From Kyrpidia sp. (GTDB taxonomy: Bacteria > Bacillota > Bacilli > Kyrpidiales > Kyrpidiaceae), in NCBI GenBank assembly GCA_029960885.1, contig JASBVV010000002.1, forward strand, positions 20,222 to 84,221: 64,000 nt of DNA. Direction: 5' to 3'. How positions within the stretch are numbered: position 1 is the stretch's first letter; every line of letters begins with the position of its first letter. Below, piece by piece: positions 59,698 to 64,000 of the stretch. A program made the position numbers and the translations under genes. Below the pieces are notes generated by a model, which saw only the letters and a program-made list of their open reading frames with translations, did not search any database and was not told where the DNA came from.

Positions 59698-60927
59698 GTG
59701 ACGAGACGGACGGGAGTTCTGCTCTCCGCCTTGATGGCGGTGGGGTTGGCCGGTTGCGGAAACGTACAGCAGCCCGCGGCGGGAGAAGAAAAATGGGTGG
59801 CGACGGAGGTGGTGTCCCGACAGTCGGTCGAGCAAACCTCCCAGTTGACCGGAACACTGGAGCCTGTGAGCCAAACTCCTCTTTCTTTCGAAATCGGAGG
59901 GAGGGTGGTTCGCCTGACGAAGGAACCCGGCGATCGAATCGCCGCAGGAGAAGAAATCGGCCGCTTAGACGGTACGGTTTACGAAACAGCCGTACGGAGG
60001 GCCGATGCGGCGGTGTCCCAAGCCCGGGCGGCCCTGGAGAAAGTCATGAACGGACCCCGGGCGCAAGAAGTGGAGCAGGCCGGAATCCAGGCGGAGAAAG
60101 CCAGGATCAACGCCGATTTCGCGAAAAGTGAGCTGGAGCGCATTCGCAAACTTTTCGAGGCCGGCGCCGTATCCCGCGAAACCCTGGATCAGGCGGTTCT
60201 CCGGGCGCAAACGGCGGAAGCCGACGCCCGGGCGGCCGAGACCGCCCTGGCTCTGATCCGGGCGGGAGCGAGGGATGAAGACAGACAATCCATGCAGTCG
60301 GGGTTGCAGCAGGCGGAGGTTCAAAAACAGGAGGCGATCCTGACGCTCCAGAAAACCAGGTTGAACGCGCCTTTCAGCGGTGTGGTCGTGACGAAACTGG
60401 CCTCCGAGGGCCAATGGGTGTCTCCCGGTACGCCCATTTATCTGATGGCCGACATCCGGGAACTGAAGGTCGTCCTGCAGGTGCCCGACCGCGAAATCTC
60501 CGGCTGGTCCGTCGGGGATCCGGTGGTTTTGGACCTGTACGGCTCCCGGAAGGAAGGGAAGGTCCGGCAGATCTATCCGACCGCGAGCGCAAGTTCGGGC
60601 ACCATCGGTGTCGAGATCCGGGTGGATAACCGGGACGGGCAGTGGGTGCCGGGGCAGATTGTCGCGGTTGAACACTCAAGTGGCGAATGGCCAGGGCTCT
60701 TCGTTCCGGTAACGGCCGTCATTCGTTCGGGAGGCGGCAAACCGTACGTGTTTGTGGTCAAAGACGGGAAAGCGGTAAAGACGGAAGTGGATGTCGGCCG
60801 CCTGGTGAACGAACGGGTGGAAATTCGCTCCGGACTCCGACAGGGAGACGCGGTGGTCGTCTCAGGAGCGGATCGCCTGCTCGACGGCGACCCTGTCCGG
60901 GTCGGGACGGGGGGAACCGGTTCGTGA
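59698..60927 (+). CDS. RND efflux membrane-fusion (periplasmic adaptor) lipoprotein
   Basis: A 409-residue adaptor protein anchored by a lipobox (LAGC, Cys20). The biotinyl-lipoyl-like domain is split around a helical hairpin: SFEIGGRVVRLTKEPGDRIAAGEEIGRLD (near residue 65, in parts), long coiled coil 95-215, then LNAPFSGVVVTKLASEGQWV near 222; beta-barrel and membrane-proximal domains follow. In a single-membrane cell it would work with the RND pump alone, as B. subtilis SwrC or YerP-type systems do. GTG start. It overlaps the pump gene by 4 nt. Confidence 0.9.
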   Translation: MTRRTGVLLSALMAVGLAGCGNVQQPAAGEEKWVATEVVSRQSVEQTSQLTGTLEPVSQTPLSFEIGGRVVRLTKEPGDRIAAGEEIGRLDGTVYETAVRRADAAVSQARAALEKVMNGPRAQEVEQAGIQAEKARINADFAKSELERIRKLFEAGAVSRETLDQAVLRAQTAEADARAAETALALIRAGARDEDRQSMQSGLQQAEVQKQEAILTLQKTRLNAPFSGVVVTKLASEGQWVSPGTPIYLMADIRELKVVLQVPDREISGWSVGDPVVLDLYGSRKEGKVRQIYPTASASSGTIGVEIRVDNRDGQWVPGQIVAVEHSSGEWPGLFVPVTAVIRSGGGKPYVFVVKDGKAVKTEVDVGRLVNERVEIRSGLRQGDAVVVSGADRLLDGDPVRVGTGGTGS

Positions 60928-63900
60928 TCGAGTACCTGATTCGGAAAAAAAAGATCACCCTGCTGTTTTTTATCATGATTGTGCTGCTCGGCCTGCTCAG
61001 TTTTCTGCAGTTGGGCCGTCGCGAAACGCCGGAAATCACGGTCAATGTCGCCACGGTGACCACCGCATACCCGGGAGCGACCCCCGAGCAGGTCGAGCAA
61101 ACGGTGACGAAAAAGCTGGAGGAAAAAATCAACGAGTTGCAGGGGTTGAAGTCGATTGTATCCGAATCGTCCGCCGGCGTCTCGATCATCGTGGTGGAAG
61201 CCCGGGACGGCATCGACCCAAAAAGGAAATGGGAAGAACTGCGCCTCAAAGTCCAGGACGCCGTCCCCTCTCTTCCGAAGGATGCCAAACAGCCGGTCAT
61301 CAACGACGATCTCAACCGCACCTTCGTGCAAACCTTTGCTGTTTATGCCGATACTTGGGATCAGCTGTACGCCCGCCGGGATCTGTTGAAATCCTGGAAG
61401 GACCAGTTGCGCACCATTCCGCACGTGGCGGACGTCTCGCTTCAGGGATTGCCCGAAAAACAGGTGCGGGTAGAGTTGGATACCCGGAAGCTTCAACAAA
61501 TGGGCTTGTCTTTCGAAACTGTGCTGGCGGCTGTGCAAAAGGCAAACGAAAAGACCCCCCTCGGAGATCTGCAGATCGGAGATCAATCGTTCGAACTGCG
61601 ATTGGTCGAAGAGAAAAACGTCGAGCGATTGGCCGACGCGCTGGTGGTCCGGGACCGGGAGGGCCGACCCGTGTACGTGAAGGACGTCGCCCGGGTCCGG
61701 ATGACCACGGAACGCGTCAAAGACCTCTGCTATTACAACGGGAAACCGGCCGTCGTTCTGAGCATCAACGCCGAGTCGGGGGTCGATGTGCCGGCACTGC
61801 AAAAGCGCGTGGATGAGAGGATGGCCTTCCTCCAGCTGGACAAGCCCGCCGATCTGCACGTGACATCGATCTATTCGCAAAACGAACGGGTGCAGGAACT
61901 GTTCGGCGAATTGGTGCGAGAACTGATCATCGCCGTGGCCGCGGTGCTGTTTGTCTGCACCCTCGGTCTGAATCCGGTCACCGCTTTTGTCGTGGCCTTG
62001 GCCATCCCGATTTCCATCGCCGTGGGCATGATTCCGCTGCCGTATTTGGGAATGTCGCTAAATCAGATCTCCATCGTGGGCCTGATCATCGTCCTCGGCA
62101 TTTTGGTGGACGATGCGGTGGTGGTCAACGACAACATCGAACGGAGACTCTCCGCGCTCGGGGAACGCCCCGGGGAGGCGGCGATACGGGGGAGTCGGGA
62201 GGTCTCCGGATCCATTCTCACAGCTACACTGGCCACCATTTGTTCCTTTGGTCCGCTGTTTTTTCTAAGTGGAAACGCCGGTCAGTTCATCCGGGTCATT
62301 CCGCTCATCGTCTCCCTGTCCATGTTGGCTTCCATGGCTGTGTCACTGACCATCATTCCGATTTTTCGGGAATGGTACGAGGAGAGAAGGAAGGGAAGAT
62401 CAAAGGAGGAACAGTACCGAAAACCGGCCGGTTTGCTGGGGCGTCAGATCGAGGCGCTCACCCGGTGGTACGGCGGACGGCTCATGCCCCGCATGTTGCA
62501 GAGGCCCCTGGTCACCGGCCTGGTCGGTCTTTTGCTCGGCACGGCCGCTTACGGGTTGATTCCCTTCACGCCGGTGCAGCTCTTTCCGCCCGCCGAACGG
62601 GCCGAACTGTATGTGAATATCCGGGCTCCTTCCGGAAGCAGTCTCAGCACCACCGACCGGCTGGTCCGGGACGTGTCCGGCTGGCTGCAGAGCCGTCCGG
62701 GTGTGCAGTTCGTTTCGGCCTTTGCAGGAGCCGATGCGCCCAAGATGTTCAGCGGGGCGACCAACAACGGCGGGGGAGAGGCTGGGGGACAAATCGTGTT
62801 TCGGGTGGATCGTTCGAAGATCGGGAAAACGGATTTTGTTGAGAAGTGGAATGAGCAGTTGAAGGAGCAATTTCCCGGTTCCAGCATCGTCATCAAGAGA
62901 CTGGAGACCGGCCCTCCCGTCGGGCCGCCGGTTGAGGTGCGAATTTACGGAAACGATCTCGACACTCTGCGGCAGGCGGCTCAATCCGTCAAAGAGGAGG
63001 TTGGCCGCATTCCGGGCACCCGAAACCTTCGCGATTCGCTCGGTGTTGAACATCACACCCTGCAGTTCCACATGCAGAAAGGGACGGCCGATGCTCTCTC
63101 GGTCAGTATCTCCGACACGACTCGGGCCCTCAGACTGTTGACGGACGGCCTGTCGGTGGGCCAGTACGACGAAGGCCGGGACCTTGTCGATATTGTGGCC
63201 ACGGCGAGGAGCGAAGGAAGCGATCCGGCCGCGGCTTACCGGCAACTGACCGTGACCAACGCCCGGGGAGAGCCGGTTCCTCTGCCTGAAATCGTATCGG
63301 CGGAACCGGGTTTTGCAACGGCAACCATTCCCCACCGCGATTTGTCCCGGGTGGTGACCGTCTATGCCGACGTGGCGCCGGGTTTGACGGCCACCGAGGT
63401 CGTAAACGAATTGAAACCGAAGTTAGCCCGGATCCAATTGCCTCCGGGATACCGGTTTGAGATCGGGGGGGAGACGTCGGAGCAGACCGATATTTTTTTG
63501 GATATGGGAAAACTGTCTGTGATCGTCCTCTTTCTGATCTTGATCCTGATCACCTTGCAGTTCTATTCCCTGTCGGTCCCGTTGCTCGTGATGAGCACCA
63601 TCTATCTGGCGTTCGGAGGAAGTCTCATCGGGCTGTTCGCGACCCGCACGCCCCTCGGGTTCATGACCATGATGGGTGTCGTCAGCTTGGCGGGAATCGT
63701 CGTTCGCAACGGGATTGTGTTCATCGAGTTTATCGAACACGCCCGCCGGGGAGGAATGGAGTTAAAGGAGGCGGTGATCCGCGCCGGAGAAGCGCGCCTG
63801 CGCCCGATCCTCTTGACGTCCGCCACCGCCGTCGCCGGTCTGTTCCCTCTGGCGGTGTCGGGAGACGTCCTGTTCCGGCCCATGGCCGTCACGATCATCT

Positions 63901-64000
63901 CCGGTCTGACATTTTCAACGTTGTTGACTCTCATCATCGTACCGTGCTGGTACACCGTCCTGGCGAGATGGAAACTGAGGAGAGGACACCGGGCGGAGCT
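60924..64000 (+). CDS. RND efflux transporter (partial, 3' end outside the window)
   Basis: The frame from GTG 60924 stays open for 1025 codons to the window edge, almost the full usual length. The first helix is followed by the large extracytoplasmic domain (TTAYPGATPEQVEQTVTKKLEE). TM4 carries the proton-relay aspartates in GILVDDAVVVNDNIERR near residue 395, and the second half repeats the pattern with GIVVRNGIVFIEFIEHARRGG near 935 and RPILLTSATAVAGLFPLA. It belongs to the hydrophobic/amphiphile efflux branch (AcrB/SwrC-like); substrate unknown. Confidence 0.92.
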   Translation, partial: MIEYLIRKKKITLLFFIMIVLLGLLSFLQLGRRETPEITVNVATVTTAYPGATPEQVEQTVTKKLEEKINELQGLKSIVSESSAGVSIIVVEARDGIDPKRKWEELRLKVQDAVPSLPKDAKQPVINDDLNRTFVQTFAVYADTWDQLYARRDLLKSWKDQLRTIPHVADVSLQGLPEKQVRVELDTRKLQQMGLSFETVLAAVQKANEKTPLGDLQIGDQSFELRLVEEKNVERLADALVVRDREGRPVYVKDVARVRMTTERVKDLCYYNGKPAVVLSINAESGVDVPALQKRVDERMAFLQLDKPADLHVTSIYSQNERVQELFGELVRELIIAVAAVLFVCTLGLNPVTAFVVALAIPISIAVGMIPLPYLGMSLNQISIVGLIIVLGILVDDAVVVNDNIERRLSALGERPGEAAIRGSREVSGSILTATLATICSFGPLFFLSGNAGQFIRVIPLIVSLSMLASMAVSLTIIPIFREWYEERRKGRSKEEQYRKPAGLLGRQIEALTRWYGGRLMPRMLQRPLVTGLVGLLLGTAAYGLIPFTPVQLFPPAERAELYVNIRAPSGSSLSTTDRLVRDVSGWLQSRPGVQFVSAFAGADAPKMFSGATNNGGGEAGGQIVFRVDRSKIGKTDFVEKWNEQLKEQFPGSSIVIKRLETGPPVGPPVEVRIYGNDLDTLRQAAQSVKEEVGRIPGTRNLRDSLGVEHHTLQFHMQKGTADALSVSISDTTRALRLLTDGLSVGQYDEGRDLVDIVATARSEGSDPAAAYRQLTVTNARGEPVPLPEIVSAEPGFATATIPHRDLSRVVTVYADVAPGLTATEVVNELKPKLARIQLPPGYRFEIGGETSEQTDIFLDMGKLSVIVLFLILILITLQFYSLSVPLLVMSTIYLAFGGSLIGLFATRTPLGFMTMMGVVSLAGIVVRNGIVFIEFIEHARRGGMELKEAVIRAGEARLRPILLTSATAVAGLFPLAVSGDVLFRPMAVTIISGLTFSTLLTLIIVPCWYTVLARWKLRRGHRAE

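Overview
This 64 kb window comes from a high-G+C, endospore-forming member of the Bacillales. It opens on the 3' end of spoIVA, carries ylbJ, mtrB (TRAP), rex and dnaD, and keeps, with losses and insertions, the gene order of the Bacillus subtilis chromosome from spoIVA to dnaD: spoIVA, mtrB, hepS-menG-hepT-ndk-cheR-aroC-aroB-trp-tyrA-aroA, ypiB-ypiF-qcrABC, yitT-type gene, mazG-dapB, cca-birA-panBCD, ypmA-ypmB, dnaD. Base composition, frequent GTG/TTG starts and menaquinone genes of the futalosine type point to a thermophilic Alicyclobacillaceae-like genus such as Kyrpidia. That placement is inference. I found no rRNA, tRNA, insertion sequence or CRISPR array.

Layout. 1-2.4 kb: spoIVA end, an acyl-CoA synthetase and TRAP. 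2.5-9.3 kb: a menaquinone operon combining side-chain synthesis (hepS, hepT), the final methylation (menG) and futalosine-route genes (ubiX, a cysteine-free MqnE-like gene, mqnA, mqnC). 9.4-21.2 kb: ndk, a patatin-like lipase on the other strand, then cheR and the aromatic supra-operon aroC-aroB-trpDCFBA-tyrA-aroA. 21.2-25.8 kb, minus strand: a branched-chain amino-acid ABC transporter (livKHMGF) interrupting the ancestral order. 26-29.1 kb: an XPB-family helicase with a helicase-associated partner. 29.2-32.7 kb: ypiB, ypiF and the menaquinol:cytochrome c reductase qcrABC. 32.8-37 kb: membrane proteins (YitT, YkvI-like, UppP, YlbJ). 37.1-42.9 kb: mazG, dapB, cca, birA, panBCD. 43-50.5 kb: a TPR protein, Rex, a split LigD-type ligase and polymerase, a GH130-like protein, and methylthioadenosine salvage (mtnA, mtaD). 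50.8-54.7 kb: ypmA, ypmB, an unusual FtsH-like protease with a small membrane partner, and dnaD. 54.9-59.4 kb: a 7Fe ferredoxin and a molybdate regulator-transporter set. 59.7-64 kb: an RND efflux pair running off the window.

How the genes connect. The menaquinone made by the 3-9 kb operon is the substrate of QcrABC at 31 kb, and Rex at 44.5 kb is the usual NADH-responsive regulator of such respiratory genes. TRAP (2.2 kb) has an obvious RNA target in this window: about twelve GAG triplets, mostly 2 nt apart, lie between a good sigma-A promoter and the trpD start codon and cover its ribosome-binding site. The trp operon starts with trpD (no trpE or trpG here), and I see no attenuator hairpin, so control looks translational.

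Main oddities: the TRAP site on a trpE-less operon; a continuous open frame joining cheR to aroC; a gene aligned with MqnE but containing no cysteine; an apparent single-base frameshift at the 5' end of qcrC; a structured, terminator-ending leader before panB; an FtsH-type protease without the extracytoplasmic domain beside a single-pass membrane protein; and an XPB helicase pair inside otherwise conserved synteny.
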